Positions 29,886-39,699 of a stretch of 64,000 nucleotides of DNA are shown in pieces. How positions within the stretch are numbered: position 1 is the stretch's first letter; every line of letters begins with the position of its first letter. A program made the translations under genes and the position numbers. The stretch is from Sphingomonas gellani (lineage in GTDB: Bacteria > Pseudomonadota > Alphaproteobacteria > Sphingomonadales > Sphingomonadaceae), in contig NZ_FOCF01000001.1 of assembly GCF_900110035.1 (NCBI RefSeq), positions 558,001 to 622,000 of the forward strand. The letters are read 5' to 3'. The notes beneath the pieces are model-generated. The model did not search any database and was not told where the DNA came from. It was given only the letters and a program-made list of their open reading frames with translations.

Positions 29886-30409
29886 TCGACACGCCGCGCC
29901 TGGTGCTGCGGCCTTGGCAGCCCGACGACCTGATCCCCTTCCACGAGCTGGGGCAGGACGCGGAGGTGATGCTCCACCTCGGCCCGGCACCATCCCTGGA
30001 GGACTGCCGCGGGGCGATGGAACGGATGCGCGTGTCGCAGGAGCAGACAGGTTTCTGCTTCTGGGCGGTCGAGCGTCGGGACACCGGCCGTTTCATCGGC
30101 TTTTGCGGGTTGAAGCGCGGCAAGCCGCCGATCGGGGAAGAGATCGAGATCGGCTGGCGCCTGGCGCGTGATCAATGGGGGCAGGGTCTTGCACGGGAGG
30201 CTGCGGAGGCGAGTCTCGGATGGGGCTGGGCCCATCTGGACGTGGCGGAGATCGTCGCGATCACCACGGTCGAGAATGTTCGCAGCCGCCGGCTGATGGA
30301 AGGACTGGGCATGGTCCGGCGACCCGATGAGGATTTCGATGCGGCGGAGTTTCCGGCCGGCCATCCGCTTCGGCGCCATGTGCTCTATAGGACGACCCGC
30401 CCTCAATAA
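29882..30409 (+). CDS. GNAT-family N-acetyltransferase
   Basis: A 175-residue RimJ/RimL-type acetyltransferase beginning VIDTPRLVLRPWQPDDLIPF, with the acetyl-CoA loop region RLARDQWGQGLAREAAEASL and a C-terminal VENVRSRRLMEGLGM segment. The GTG start overlaps the hemB stop by 4 bases, so it is translationally coupled. Substrate unknown. Confidence 0.88.
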   Translation: MIDTPRLVLRPWQPDDLIPFHELGQDAEVMLHLGPAPSLEDCRGAMERMRVSQEQTGFCFWAVERRDTGRFIGFCGLKRGKPPIGEEIEIGWRLARDQWGQGLAREAAEASLGWGWAHLDVAEIVAITTVENVRSRRLMEGLGMVRRPDEDFDAAEFPAGHPLRRHVLYRTTRPQ

Positions 30410-30468
30410 CGGGACGTTTTACGCCACATAGCCGGCACTTTGCTGCGGTTCGGGTGTGGTGAACGGCG

Positions 30469-30969
30469 TCAGGCTGCCTTGAGCGACGATTGCAGCCGCT
30501 GGATCGTTGCGTTTTGCCGCTCCGATTCCTGATGCGCCTTTTCGGTCAGGGCCGACAAGGCGGGATAGGGGCGGGCCAACGTTGCGGCCCTGTCGATCGC
30601 GAGTTGTTCGACATCGGTGATGATGGCGGAGGTTTGCGCATGCCAGTCGTCCAGGCCGGCAAGCGCCGTTTGGGCGTTCAGCCATGCATCGCTGCCGACC
30701 GCAGCATTGCGCGCCGCAGCGGCCGCGCGCTCGGCGCCTGAGGCGGCTGTGTCGAACCCCGCGACAGCTTTGTTCAGCTGAGCCGCCAACGAGGTGATCT
30801 GGCCGTCCAAAGCGGGATCGGGCTGCACGGGTCCCTCGGGCAGGGTTGCGGGCTCCGCAAAGCTCAGCATTTCCGCCGGACGCGGACTGAGCGAGGGAAA
30901 GGGCATCGTGTCGTGGCTGCACCCACCGACAAGCGTCAGGACCGAGACAAGAGCGACACGCCGGATCAT
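30469..30969 (-). CDS. Putative lipoprotein
   Basis: A 166-residue product with a lipobox (MIRRVALVSVLTLVGGC, Cys 17) and an alpha-helical, Ala/Gln-rich mature part with heptad-like stretches (LDGQITSLAAQLNKAVAGFD, then the end SERQNATIQRLQSSLKAA). No family recognised. It probably acts as an outer- or inner-membrane-anchored coiled coil. Confidence 0.7.
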   Translation of the reverse strand: MIRRVALVSVLTLVGGCSHDTMPFPSLSPRPAEMLSFAEPATLPEGPVQPDPALDGQITSLAAQLNKAVAGFDTAASGAERAAAAARNAAVGSDAWLNAQTALAGLDDWHAQTSAIITDVEQLAIDRAATLARPYPALSALTEKAHQESERQNATIQRLQSSLKAA

Positions 30970-31052
30970 ATCCCGGCTGTAGGCGAGCAAAAAAACTGAC
31001 GCAACGCACTTGCGCCCCCGAAAAAGCCCGTCTAACAGCCCACCTCCACCGG

Positions 31053-31129
31053 GCGCCCGTAGCTCAGCTGGATAGAGCATCAGACTACGAATCTGAGGGT
31101 CGGACGTTCGAATCGTTCCGGGCGCGCCA
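31053..31129 (+). tRNA. tRNA-Arg (anticodon ACG)
   Basis: A complete cloverleaf: acceptor arm GCGCCCG (31053-31059) pairs with CGGGCGC (31119-31125), anticodon stem TCAGA/TCTGA encloses the loop CTACGAA, which gives ACG, and the T loop is TTCGAAT. CCA is encoded at 31127-31129. Confidence 0.97.
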
Positions 31130-31159
31130 CTTTTCCCGCAGGGAAAGCAGTGGGATAGA

Positions 31160-31185
31160 AGGGGTGGCGAAAGCCGCCCCTTTTT
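31160..31185 (+). terminator. Rho-independent terminator after tRNA-Arg
   Basis: GGGGTGGC (31161-31168) pairs with GCCGCCCC (31173-31180, one G-T pair), with a GAAA-type loop and five T residues directly after. Confidence 0.8.
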
Positions 31186-31585
31186 CTTTGCGTACGGTCT
31201 CTGGCGGTTTTCTGATCAACTCTTGCCGCCGATGGATGGCACGTCAGGCTATTCTCACGCAGGAGGACGCGCCGACAGCGCCACCGCTGCGGGGGAAGCG
31301 GGTGCTTGCAAGCCTCTCGGACACCGAACCTGTTTGCTTTAGACAAAGCCTGTTCCCGTGGGCGTTCAAAGCAGGTGGTGGGCTGACGCGGGTTCAAGGC
31401 ATTCCCCTGCGGCGCGCGAACATTGGCCCTCTTGTCACCTTGTGTCGGGACGCGGTTGCGCCGCTCCTGATCTTGCCGCGGCACCACGCCATCAGCTGCG
31501 ACCGGCACCGAAGCGGCTTGGAAAACGAGCACGGTTGGTCAAAGGGTGCCTGGCCTCTTCAACGACCGAAACATGATCCACCACC
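31186..31585. other. Gene-free stretch after tRNA-Arg
   Basis: No gene, integrase or repeat of the tRNA 3-prime end is visible. Open frames here run across the tRNA or lack recognisable sequence, so I treat them as noise. Confidence 0.45.
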
Positions 31586-32167
31586 ATGCGGATGCAGGCC
31601 GACACAGATTTGGAGACTGCCCTGTTGGGGTCGGTCCTGGCCGACAGATCCTGCGGTGACTGTACCCTGTGCTGCACGGTCCTGAAGGTCGATGCGCCCG
31701 ATCTGAAGAAGGCGGCTGGGACGCCGTGCAGGCACCTCGGCTCCGGCGGTTGCAGCATACACGCGGTGCGTCCTCAAATCTGCCGGACATGGTTCTGTGT
31801 TTGGCGCAGAGTGGGGAGCCTGCCGGACGAGGCAAGACCGGATCGGTCGGGCCTGCTGGTATCGCTGAACTTCGTGCGCGAACCTCAAAACTGCCTTGAA
31901 GGCGTGTCAATTGTCGTGCGCTCCCTCCTCGGGAGCAAGGCGATCGAGAACGGCATGGCGGCGAGGGTGCTGGACAGCGTGTGTGACCAGCTGGTTCCCG
32001 TCTGGTTCAGCGACGGATCGAAGAAAATGTTGATGCATCCGGAGAACGAGGTCGCGGAACACGTCATTGCCGGCACCTTGGCCCCTGCTCATCTGCGAGC
32101 AGAGGTTGCGGCCTGGCGGGAGCAATACGGTCACTTCATGCCCGAGGATCGTGGCACTATCAGATAA
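31586..32167 (+). CDS. YkgJ-type cysteine-cluster protein
   Basis: A 193-residue protein with the YkgJ/UPF0153 cysteine pattern: CGDCTLCC near residue 23, then PCRHLGSGGCSIHAVRPQIC and a final WFC. Members bind zinc or an iron-sulfur cluster; the biochemical role is largely unknown. The C-terminal half has no recognised domain. The start could be at 31586 or two codons later at 31592. Confidence 0.75.
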   Translation: MRMQADTDLETALLGSVLADRSCGDCTLCCTVLKVDAPDLKKAAGTPCRHLGSGGCSIHAVRPQICRTWFCVWRRVGSLPDEARPDRSGLLVSLNFVREPQNCLEGVSIVVRSLLGSKAIENGMAARVLDSVCDQLVPVWFSDGSKKMLMHPENEVAEHVIAGTLAPAHLRAEVAAWREQYGHFMPEDRGTIR

Positions 32168-32409
32168 GGCCCGTTCTTGTGTTCCGGTGGCCATCAGCAC
32201 CAGGAGCGTTGCAGGCATGTTGATGGCGAAGGCCGGCGGTCTTGCGCGCCCCTCGACCGCCTGTCCAAGGGCGGCGCTGTGTCCGGGCAGCAACACCGGC
32301 CGGTTGTTTCGCCCTCGATGCCGATCTGTTGTGCGGCTTAGGCGCGATAAAGGCGTATAAGTCGGCAACGCCAGCACCGGATCCACGGCGCGGCAGGAGA
32401 GGGGTGCGT

Positions 32410-35067
32410 ATGGCCAGCCATCGTTATTCGCTGAAAGCGGCACTGCTTGCAGGTGGCGCTCTAGTCGCCAGTCCTGCCTGGGCACAGCAGACCAGCCTCG
32501 ATCCCACCGCCGCGACCACCGCGAACACGCAACCCGCCAACCCGACCGCCGCGGCGGCTGAGAATGCCGCAGAGCCGCGTGAGCCGAACGGCGCACAGCC
32601 GCCCGCAACCGATGCCGGCGCGATGCAGGACATCATCGTCACCGGCAACACGTCCGGCAAGCGGACGTTGTTCGACAGTTCCTCCAACGTCACGCTCGCA
32701 AGCTCCGCGGACATCGCGCGGCTGGCGCCTCGATCGACCGCCGACGTGTTGCAACTGGTGCCGGGCGTGTTCGTGGAGAGTACGGCTGGGCCGATCTCCA
32801 ACAACTATTCGGTGCGCGGCCTGCGTGGCGGCGCACAGACGTTCATCACGCTGGAGGAGGATGGCATGCCGATCCTCTATGGCGGGGGTGGCGCGGATTT
32901 TTATTTCCAGAACGATTTGATGATCGCGCGGGTGGAGGCGGTGGAGGGCGGCACGTCCGGCGTGCTGGCGCCGAACGGTGCGGGCGCGACGATCAACTTC
33001 ATCTCGCTCAAACCCAGCTACGATCATGCGGTGGCTTCGGCGCGCTACACGGGCGCGACCTATGGCGACCTGCGCGCGGACGGCTATTTCTCCGCACCCA
33101 TCGCCGACGATCTGGCGTTCAGCGTCGGCGGCTATGTCCAGTCGCAAAAGGGTGTCCGGCGCACGCCGTTCACCTTCTTCGGGTACAACGTGAAGGCGAT
33201 GCTGGAGAAGCGGTTCGCAAACGGCGGAACCGCGCGGCTGACCTACAAACGCATCGACCAGAACAATCCCTATTACGCCGACATGCCGTTCCGGGTGTCC
33301 AGCGACGGCGACATCAGCAGCGTGCCGGGGCTGAACCTCAGGCGGGATGATATCGGCGGGCGTGCCTTTACCCAGTTCCTGGTGCCCGACAGCCCCGCGA
33401 CGGGCAATGCGCTGCGCCCGTTCCGGTCCACGCGGGGGGTGGGCGTCAAGGCCAACACCTACCGGCTGGACGTCGACATGCCGGTGTCGGACAGCATCAG
33501 CCTGTTCGCGCACCTGCGCTATCTGGATGGCAAGTACGACTTCAACGGTATTTTTCCAGGATCGGGATCGGGCACGGCGGGTCTGACGTCGGCGGCCAAC
33601 TACCTCAATCCGGCCGTGTCGCCGCTTGCCGGGCTGACGCCCATCCAGGGGGCGACCTTTACCTATTTCCAGGCGGCGCAATTCGCATTCCCGGCAGTGG
33701 CGCAATACGGCCTGCGCGACATCCGGACGGGCGCGGTCATTCCGTCCAGCGCGACGGCGACGCTGGCTGGCTTGAACGGCAACGGGCTGCTCCAACAGAC
33801 GGTGCTGAACCACCAGACGCTGGCCACAAAGGATGCGGGTACCAATTTCGGGCTCAAGTGGGACGCGGAGACCGGTTCGGTCCAGAACTCGCTGACCGTC
33901 GGCGGAATGTACTATAATGTCCGACGCCGTAACGATCAGTCGGCCGTCGCGACCGTCATCAACGACGTGACCAACAATTCCAACGTGTACGACGTTGTCG
34001 CGATCGACAATGCGGGTCAGGTGCTGGGCTCGCTGACCAACAACGGCCTGGTCAATTACGGCAACTGGGGCCAGGGCCTGTTCAAGGATGAGGTCAACTC
34101 GATCTCCGCCTATTTCAACGACGAGTTGCGGATCGGCGACAACCTGCACATCGACTTCGGCGCGCGGTACGAGCACGAACATGTCGGGGTGCGCATCGGT
34201 CAGCAGGCCCAGGTCAACGCGCCGGTGCCGGCCGGTACGCCCGGCCTGTTCCAAGACGTCGGTGCGACGTTCAACGGCACCTATGTCTATCAGGCGGACT
34301 CGTTCAACAAGCTGGCTTATACCGGCGGCGTCAACTACACGCTGACACGCAACATCTCGCTGTATGCGCGCGGCGCGTACGGGTTCCAGACCAATGGCGG
34401 CGACACGGGCGGCACGCACAAGCCGACGGGCCTGACGCTGTACGAGGGCGGGGTTCGGTTCCAGTGGCCGGGCTTCAACGCGTCGGTCATCGGCTTTCGC
34501 ACGCTGATCAACGATCTGTCGTACCAGTTCATCAACCCGGACAATCCGACGATCCAGAGCAATGCGGTCGCAGACAGCCGGACCAACGGCGTTCAGGTCG
34601 ATGCGGACATCCGCCCGGTCAGCTTCTTCAGCCTGGCGGTGAACGGCGTCTACCAGAACCCCAAGCTGACCAACCTGATCTTCGACACCCCGATCCAGGG
34701 CAGCTACACCGGCAACGTCCCCGAACGCACGCCCAAGAAGCTGCTGACGGTGACGCCGTCGATCATCCTGCCGAACGGACTGGGTGAGATCTACGGACGG
34801 TGGCGTTACACGGGCAAGATTTTCGCCGATGCGGGGAACGGGATCGCGCTGCCCAGCTACAGCGTCATTTCCGCCGGGGTCAGCGTCAATGTCGGCGAAA
34901 AGGTCAATCTGAGCGCCAGCGTCGACAACATCTTCAACCAAAAGGGCTTCACGGAGGGCAATCCGCGCCAGGGACAGACACAGACCATCGTCGACGGCTA
35001 TTTTTACGGCCGCGCGATCTATGGTCGAAACGCGCTGTTCACGGCGACGATCAAGCTTGGCAACTGA
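32410..35067 (+). CDS. TonB-dependent outer-membrane receptor
   Basis: Active importer across the outer membrane, driven by TonB. The 885 residues have a signal peptide (KAALLAGGALVASPAWA), a linker rich in Thr/Ala/Pro, a TonB-box-like MQDIIVTG (about 75), the plug (STADVLQLVPGVFVEST, then SVRGLRGGAQ) and a beta-barrel ending in an aromatic-rich last strand. The start ATG at 32410 has a GGAGAGGGG site upstream. It is followed by a six-hairpin-like protein and a halogenase, suggesting uptake of a glycan or an aromatic glycoside; ligand unknown. Confidence 0.9.
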   Translation: MASHRYSLKAALLAGGALVASPAWAQQTSLDPTAATTANTQPANPTAAAAENAAEPREPNGAQPPATDAGAMQDIIVTGNTSGKRTLFDSSSNVTLASSADIARLAPRSTADVLQLVPGVFVESTAGPISNNYSVRGLRGGAQTFITLEEDGMPILYGGGGADFYFQNDLMIARVEAVEGGTSGVLAPNGAGATINFISLKPSYDHAVASARYTGATYGDLRADGYFSAPIADDLAFSVGGYVQSQKGVRRTPFTFFGYNVKAMLEKRFANGGTARLTYKRIDQNNPYYADMPFRVSSDGDISSVPGLNLRRDDIGGRAFTQFLVPDSPATGNALRPFRSTRGVGVKANTYRLDVDMPVSDSISLFAHLRYLDGKYDFNGIFPGSGSGTAGLTSAANYLNPAVSPLAGLTPIQGATFTYFQAAQFAFPAVAQYGLRDIRTGAVIPSSATATLAGLNGNGLLQQTVLNHQTLATKDAGTNFGLKWDAETGSVQNSLTVGGMYYNVRRRNDQSAVATVINDVTNNSNVYDVVAIDNAGQVLGSLTNNGLVNYGNWGQGLFKDEVNSISAYFNDELRIGDNLHIDFGARYEHEHVGVRIGQQAQVNAPVPAGTPGLFQDVGATFNGTYVYQADSFNKLAYTGGVNYTLTRNISLYARGAYGFQTNGGDTGGTHKPTGLTLYEGGVRFQWPGFNASVIGFRTLINDLSYQFINPDNPTIQSNAVADSRTNGVQVDADIRPVSFFSLAVNGVYQNPKLTNLIFDTPIQGSYTGNVPERTPKKLLTVTPSIILPNGLGEIYGRWRYTGKIFADAGNGIALPSYSVISAGVSVNVGEKVNLSASVDNIFNQKGFTEGNPRQGQTQTIVDGYFYGRAIYGRNALFTATIKLGN

Positions 35068-35068
35068 G

Positions 35069-37126
35069 GTGAGGGCGTCCGGTGGCAAGGCAGGCTTGAG
35101 GCTGAGACGTTCGCTCGTCGCTCCGCTGCTGTCCTTGCTTGCCGCTCCGCTGTTGATCGGGGCGGCGGGGGAGCAGGTTGTGCGGCGTGAGGGCCTGAAC
35201 CTCAACAGCTTCACGCAGTCCGGCTCGGTCGCGGCGCACGTGCTGCTGCGCGATGGTCAGGACCCGCGGCTGATCGTCGCATTTCCGGCGGGCAACAGCG
35301 GTGTCGGCCTGTGGTTCGACCGCGTTGCCGGTCCTACGCGTTGGACGATGGCAGACGCCGCACGGCCTGTCACGACCACCGATGCACGCGGTCGCGCCCT
35401 GCGCGGCGTCACCTTCGCAGCGACCATCCAGGCGAGAGAGTTGCGGGTCAAGCAGGCGGTGCTAACCAGCATTCGGGTGCTGCGCGATTACCAGGCGCTG
35501 GGGACCGTCCCGGACGGGCTCGCTCCGACGCTGACGCAAGAGAGAGGCACGCTCACCTGGGCGCGCGATCGGTTGGACGGCGGTGCCGGCTATCGGCTGT
35601 CGTTACGCGTCGATCGCGGGACGCTGCATGGCACCACGCTGACCGCGGCGAAGGACGGGACGATCGAGATCACCGTCACCGCGCTGACAGGTGAGGTGCC
35701 GCTGACGCCATTCCGACCCGGCGAACTGCTGGAGCCGACCGCCGCCAACGACCCGCAGGCGCGCGCGGCGCTGCAATTCCTCAGCTATCGTGAGAAGTTC
35801 CTGGCGGGGTCATGGCGGTTCCTGACCTATTTCGGGCGGGATACCTTGTTGTCGGTCCGGTTGCTGATGCCCGCGCTGCGGCCGGACGCCGTCGACACCG
35901 GCTTGCGATCCGTGCTGGAACGGCTGTCGCCGGACGGGGTGGTGGCGCATGAGGAGGATATCGGCGAGTTCGCGATCCTGGATCATCGTCGCGATGGCGG
36001 CGGTTTGTCCGACGCGCCGACCTACAATTACGCGATGGTCGACAGCCCTTTCCTGCTCGCGCCGGTAGCGGGCGCCTGGTTGATCGACGACGCGCGCGGA
36101 CGGGCGCGGGCCGCGCGCTTTCTCGCCGCGCCCCTGGGACACGAGCGGGCGGGCGACGCGTTGATGCGCAACGTCCGCTTCGTCGTAGCAGCCGCGGCGC
36201 CGTTCACCCGCGACCCCGACTGGCGACGGATGATATCGTTGAAGCCCGGCATGGACGCGGGCGAATGGCGCGACAGCAATGACGGGCTGGGCGGTGGCCG
36301 TTATCCGTACGACATCAACGCGGTCCTGGTACCCGCCGCACTGGAGGCGATCGATGCGATGGCGCGCGCGGGCTTGCTTGCGCCGTTTGCGAAACCGGAA
36401 GATCGCACGATGCTGGCTCAGGTGCATGGCATGGCAGCCACCTGGGCGTCACGCGCGCCGGGTTATTTCGCGCAAACCGTCACCCCCGCCGCAGCGCAGG
36501 CGGCGATCTCCCGTTACGCCGCACAGGTCGGTGTTCCAGCTGGTCCCGCCCTGGCAGCGGCGACGCAGCCGTTGCGCTACAACGCCATTTCACTCGACGC
36601 GCAGGGTCGCGCCGTGCCGATCGTCCACTCGGATGACGGCTTCGCGCTGTTGTTCCAGCACCCCGATGCCGCCGCGCTGAATACCGCCGCGACGACGATC
36701 TCGGCACCCTTTCCGGCCGGGTTAATGACCGGTGCGGGCATGCTGGTCGCCAATCCGGTCTTCGCACCGACGGCGCTCCAGGCGCGGTTCAGCCCCGCCG
36801 CCTATCACGGCACGGTGGTCTGGTCGTGGCAGCAGGCGCTGGTCGCGGCGGGGATCGACCGGCAACTGGCGCGCAGCGACCTGCCGCCTGCGACATGTGC
36901 CCGGCTGACCGATGCGCAGGCGAAGCTGTGGCAGGCGATCGACGCGAGCCGCAGCGTGCAGAGTTCGGAACTCTGGTCGTGGCGCTATGCCGATGGCGCG
37001 TACCGGATCGCGCCGTTCGGGGCGGCGGGAGGCGACGCCGACGAATCCAACGCCGCTCAATTGTGGAGCACGGTGTACCTGGCGGTTCGTCGCCCGGTCG
37101 GTGCACCGGCCTGTCACCGCCGTTAA
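35069..37126 (+). CDS. Six-hairpin-glycosidase-like exported protein
   Basis: A 685-residue protein with a hydrophobic leader (about 14-34, LLSLLAAPLLIGAAG). The sequence FLTYFGRDTLLSVRLLMPAL (about 257-276) and the Glu/Asp-rich GMDAGEWRDSNDGLGGG segment (about 400-416) resemble alpha/alpha-barrel glycosidases such as glycogen-debranching-type enzymes, with Asp/Glu in the positions where acid/base residues lie. I could not name a family with certainty. The GTG start is 2 bases after the receptor stop, and the stop overlaps the halogenase ATG by one base, so the three genes form one operon. Confidence 0.6.
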   Translation: MRASGGKAGLRLRRSLVAPLLSLLAAPLLIGAAGEQVVRREGLNLNSFTQSGSVAAHVLLRDGQDPRLIVAFPAGNSGVGLWFDRVAGPTRWTMADAARPVTTTDARGRALRGVTFAATIQARELRVKQAVLTSIRVLRDYQALGTVPDGLAPTLTQERGTLTWARDRLDGGAGYRLSLRVDRGTLHGTTLTAAKDGTIEITVTALTGEVPLTPFRPGELLEPTAANDPQARAALQFLSYREKFLAGSWRFLTYFGRDTLLSVRLLMPALRPDAVDTGLRSVLERLSPDGVVAHEEDIGEFAILDHRRDGGGLSDAPTYNYAMVDSPFLLAPVAGAWLIDDARGRARAARFLAAPLGHERAGDALMRNVRFVVAAAAPFTRDPDWRRMISLKPGMDAGEWRDSNDGLGGGRYPYDINAVLVPAALEAIDAMARAGLLAPFAKPEDRTMLAQVHGMAATWASRAPGYFAQTVTPAAAQAAISRYAAQVGVPAGPALAAATQPLRYNAISLDAQGRAVPIVHSDDGFALLFQHPDAAALNTAATTISAPFPAGLMTGAGMLVANPVFAPTALQARFSPAAYHGTVVWSWQQALVAAGIDRQLARSDLPPATCARLTDAQAKLWQAIDASRSVQSSELWSWRYADGAYRIAPFGAAGGDADESNAAQLWSTVYLAVRRPVGAPACHRR

Positions 37127-38598
37127 TGGCGGATCGGGTACGCAGGGTCGTGATCGTCGGCGGGGGCACCGCCGGCTGGATGACGGCGGCCGCCTTGTCC
37201 AAGGCGCTCGGCAAGACGGACACCGCCATCACGCTGATCGAAAGCGAGGAGATCGGCACCGTCGGCGTCGGTGAAGCGACGATCCCGACCATCCACTGGT
37301 TCAACACACTGGTCGGGTTGGATGAGGCCCGCTTCATGGCGGACACGGGTGCGACGTGGAAGCTGGGCATCGAGTTTCGCGGCTTGCAGGGCGAGGGTAG
37401 CGCGTACTTCCACCCGTTCGGGACCTTTGGTGGCCCGGGCGATGCGGCCATGTTCCCGCACCGGCTGATCCGGGCATGGAACGTGGGGGAGGCCGCTCCG
37501 ATCGAGGAGTATTCGCTGACCACGCAGGTGGCGCGCGCCGGCCGGTTCGCAAAGCCGGTTCCCGATCCACGATCGCTGCTGTCGACGCTTGGCTATGCGT
37601 TCCACTTCGATGCCGCCCGTTATGCGGCGCATCTGCGCGTGCTGGCGGAAAGCCGTGGCGTCGTCCGACACGAGGGCCGGGTCGTGCAGGTCGATCGCGA
37701 CGCGGCGACCGGAAATGTGACGACGTTGCAAACCGCGACGGGCGACGCGATCGGCGGTGACCTGTTCATCGATTGCTCCGGCTTGCGCGGATTGCTGATC
37801 GAGCGAGCTATGGGTGCCGGGTTCGAGGACTGGTCACACTGGCTGCCGTGCGACGCGGCATGGGCGGCGCCGACCCGCGCCATGGAGCGGCGACCGCTCT
37901 ACACGCAGGCGAGCGCCGACACGGCCGGTTGGCGGTGGCGCATCCCCCTCAAGCACCGGACGGGCAACGGTTACGTGTTCTCCAGTCGCTTCGAGGAGCC
38001 GGACGCTGCGCGCGACCGGCTGCTCGCGGCGCTGGGAGAGGCGGTGCTGGCAGAGCCGCGTCTCATCCGCTTCACGCCGGGTCGCCGTCGCCGCGCCTGG
38101 GTGGGAAACGTCGTGGCGATTGGCCTGTCTGCGGGTTTTCTGGAGCCGCTGGAATCGACCAGCATCCACCTGATCCAAAGCGGCATCGGGCGACTGTTGT
38201 CGCTGTTCCCCCGCGCCGATGCCTCACCCTTGCTGGCGGAGCAGTATAATCGCCTGAGCGCGCGCGAGTTCGAGGAAGTGCGCGACTTCATCATCCTCCA
38301 TTATCATCGAACACAGGGCCGGACCGAACCGCTCTGGAGGTACTGCCAGCAGATGCCGATCCCCGACACGCTGGCGTCGCGGATCGACCAGTTCCGCGCC
38401 TCCGGCCGCCTGATGCTGGCCACCGACGATCTGTTTCGCGATGCGAGCTGGTTCGCCGTGCTGACCGGGCAGGGGGTGCGGGCGGAGGATCACAACCCCT
38501 TGCTCGATGTCATCAGCGACGCCGACAACGCGCGCCAGCTTGCCGCCATGCGACAGGCGATCCGCTCGGCCGCCTTGCAGGTGCCGCTGGCGCAGTGA
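37126..38598 (+). CDS. Flavin-dependent tryptophan-halogenase-like protein
   Basis: A 490-residue member of the FADH2-dependent tryptophan-halogenase family. It has the FAD motif VVIVGGGTAGWMTA at the N-terminus, the GVGEATIP segment, Lys79 in TWKLGIEF (equivalent to the chlorinating Lys of PrnA), the WxWxIP signature WRWRIP (269-274), and GFLEPLEST (337-345). In sphingomonads and xanthomonads such genes often sit by TonB receptors, and their substrate is usually not known to be tryptophan. The start overlaps the upstream stop by one base. Confidence 0.88.
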   Translation: MADRVRRVVIVGGGTAGWMTAAALSKALGKTDTAITLIESEEIGTVGVGEATIPTIHWFNTLVGLDEARFMADTGATWKLGIEFRGLQGEGSAYFHPFGTFGGPGDAAMFPHRLIRAWNVGEAAPIEEYSLTTQVARAGRFAKPVPDPRSLLSTLGYAFHFDAARYAAHLRVLAESRGVVRHEGRVVQVDRDAATGNVTTLQTATGDAIGGDLFIDCSGLRGLLIERAMGAGFEDWSHWLPCDAAWAAPTRAMERRPLYTQASADTAGWRWRIPLKHRTGNGYVFSSRFEEPDAARDRLLAALGEAVLAEPRLIRFTPGRRRRAWVGNVVAIGLSAGFLEPLESTSIHLIQSGIGRLLSLFPRADASPLLAEQYNRLSAREFEEVRDFIILHYHRTQGRTEPLWRYCQQMPIPDTLASRIDQFRASGRLMLATDDLFRDASWFAVLTGQGVRAEDHNPLLDVISDADNARQLAAMRQAIRSAALQVPLAQ

Positions 38599-38685
38599 CT
38601 GGCGAATGATACCGCCCGCACCCTCGTGAGACCGAGGCAACGCTTGCTGTGCCGTTAGGAGAAGCACGCAAGTGCGGGACCTCCC

Positions 38686-39699
38686 TCAATGCGCGGCGGG
38701 ATCGGGCGCGGTCTTCGGCTTCATGGCCTGCGCGATGAAGGCGCAGGCGATCAGCTGGATCTGGTGGAACAGCATCAGCGGCAGCATGATAGGTCCGAGT
38801 GCGGCCGCCGGAAACAGCGTCGATGCGATCGGAACGCCGGACGCCAGGCTTTTCTTTGAGCCACAGAACAGAAGCACGATGCGATCCTCCCGCACGAAGC
38901 CCAGTCGGGCCGACAGCCACCAGGTCCAACCCAGTATCGCGGCGAGAATCACCAAGCACAGCGCCACGATTTCTGCCAGGTCCAGCGCATCCACCTTGGC
39001 CCACAAGCCCTCGACCACCGAAGCGGAGAAGGCCGTATAGACCACGAGCAGGATCGATATACGGTCGACCCTGCCGACCAGCAGCTTGTGGCGGGTGATG
39101 AAGCCGCTGGTCAGCGGACGGCTGAGGTGCCCGAGCATGAACGGCAGCAGCAGTTGCAGCACGATCTTCTCGATCGCCGATGGGGAAATATCCACCCCTT
39201 GCTCCATCAACAGCGTGCAGAGCAGCGGCGTCAGGAAGATGCCCATCAGGTTGGACAGCGACGCGCTGCACACCGCTGCGGCGACGTTGCCGCCGGCCAC
39301 GGCGGTAAAGGCGATGGAGGACTGTACCGTGGAGGGCAGCAGGCAGAGGAACAGGATGCCGCTGAGCAACGCCGCTGGCACGATGCTGCCGAGACTGCTC
39401 GACAGGCCGAGGCCGACGAGCGGGAAGACGATGAACGATGTTGCGATTACCGCGATATGTAGGCGAAAATTGCCGAACCCGGCGACGATCGCCTGTCGTG
39501 ACAGCTTGGCGCCGTGCAGGAAGAACAGGAGGACGATGAAGCCGTTGGCCACCTCTCCGGCGATCACGGCTCCCCGACCACGCACGGGTACGACACTGGC
39601 GAGGACCACCAGCCCCAGCATCAGGAGGATGAACGGGTCCAACACCGCAAATGCCCGCCGAGTGCGGGCGCGCAGTTGCAGGCCGCTCACCAAGTGCAC
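38686..39699 (-). CDS. Bile-acid:sodium-symporter-family (SBF-like) transporter
   Basis: A 337-residue membrane protein with about ten helices. The SBF-like/YfeH-type core is visible (NGFIVLLFFLHGAKLSR, ILFLCLLPSTVQSSIAFT, LLFCGSKKSLASGVPIA). The last is the typical crossover-helix motif. The family imports organic anions with sodium; substrate unknown. It is convergent with the halogenase. Confidence 0.85.
   Translation of the reverse strand: MHLVSGLQLRARTRRAFAVLDPFILLMLGLVVLASVVPVRGRGAVIAGEVANGFIVLLFFLHGAKLSRQAIVAGFGNFRLHIAVIATSFIVFPLVGLGLSSSLGSIVPAALLSGILFLCLLPSTVQSSIAFTAVAGGNVAAAVCSASLSNLMGIFLTPLLCTLLMEQGVDISPSAIEKIVLQLLLPFMLGHLSRPLTSGFITRHKLLVGRVDRISILLVVYTAFSASVVEGLWAKVDALDLAEIVALCLVILAAILGWTWWLSARLGFVREDRIVLLFCGSKKSLASGVPIASTLFPAAALGPIMLPLMLFHQIQLIACAFIAQAMKPKTAPDPAAH

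Noticed and set aside
31080..31532. Minus-strand frame of 150 codons starting opposite tRNA-Arg
   Set aside because: Overlaps the tRNA and its terminator; no similarity and no ribosome site.
31053..31585. Phage or island attachment site at the tRNA-Arg 3-prime end
   Set aside because: No integrase and no second copy of the tRNA end in the window.
32461..35214. Minus-strand frame of 917 codons opposite the TonB receptor
   Set aside because: Antisense of a receptor with signal peptide, plug and barrel. The His/Arg/Val-rich translation matches no family.
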